Source of the DNA: PVC group bacterium
GTDB taxonomy: Bacteria; Verrucomicrobiota; Kiritimatiellia; UBA8416; PXDI01
Reading direction: 5' to 3'
Length of the DNA stretch: 5,693 nucleotides
Assembly: GCA_003565095.1 (NCBI GenBank)
Contig: PXDI01000244.1
Location: forward strand, 1 to 5,693
How positions within the stretch are numbered: the stretch's first letter is position 1; every line of letters starts with the position of its first letter. Both the position numbers and the translations under genes were made by a program. Positions 5,662 to 5,693 of the stretch are shown piece by piece. The notes under the pieces are model-generated. The model did not search any database and was not told the origin of the DNA. It saw nothing but the letters and a program-made list of their open reading frames with translations.

Positions 5662-5689
5662 TTCACATTTCACATTTCACTTTTCACAT
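5662..5689. repeat. four-copy heptamer tandem repeat (TTCACAT type)
   Basis: The units read TTCACAT, TTCACAT, TTCACTT, TTCACAT in exact register, with a further TTCACAC at 5653-5659 just outside. The array may continue beyond the right edge of the window. Confidence 0.65.
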
Positions 5690-5693
5690 TATC

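Overview
The window is mid-GC bacterial DNA with four clearly recognisable genes, one small unknown ORF, and two repeat-rich stretches without genes. The mix of an integron-type integrase, a WYL regulator and spacers full of short tandem heptamers and fold-back repeats suggests an environmental Gram-negative bacterium. A member of the PVC group (for example Lentisphaerota or Kiritimatiellota) is my guess. That placement is an inference from style; no rRNA or other marker is present.

Layout. Positions 1-232 hold a small + strand ORF with one predicted membrane segment, open to the left edge. A perfect 9-bp-stem hairpin (243-264) follows. Positions 323-2838 hold a two-gene operon on the - strand. 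The first gene is an integron-integrase-type tyrosine recombinase with all catalytic residues and the IntI-specific insertion. The second is another tyrosine recombinase, translationally coupled through an ATGA overlap and a strong ribosome binding site. This second protein keeps the tyrosine nucleophile but has Lys in place of the first catalytic Arg and Met in place of the first catalytic His. A WYL-domain regulator is read divergently from 2863. Only 24 bp separate the first possible start codons, and the gap is covered by a perfect 7-bp dyad (GACCTGT-N13-ACAGGTC, 2827-2853).

Positions 3862-4510 (about 650 bp) have no convincing gene. They contain low-complexity tandem repeats, two short perfect hairpins and a 91-bp nested fold-back sequence. 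Positions 4511-5437 encode a cation diffusion facilitator (CDF) metal transporter with an H-x3-D / H-x3-D metal site. Positions 5438-5693 are again repeats: an 81-bp inverted repeat with CACAAAG-type arms and a TTCACAT heptamer array.

The most interesting unit is 323-3861: a WYL sensor-regulator divergent from a coupled pair of tyrosine recombinases, one intact and one with an altered active site. A reasonable model is that the regulator controls the pair from the shared dyad, and that the second protein acts as a partner or architectural subunit of the IntI-type enzyme. The CDF gene looks like an unrelated neighbour beyond the repeat island.
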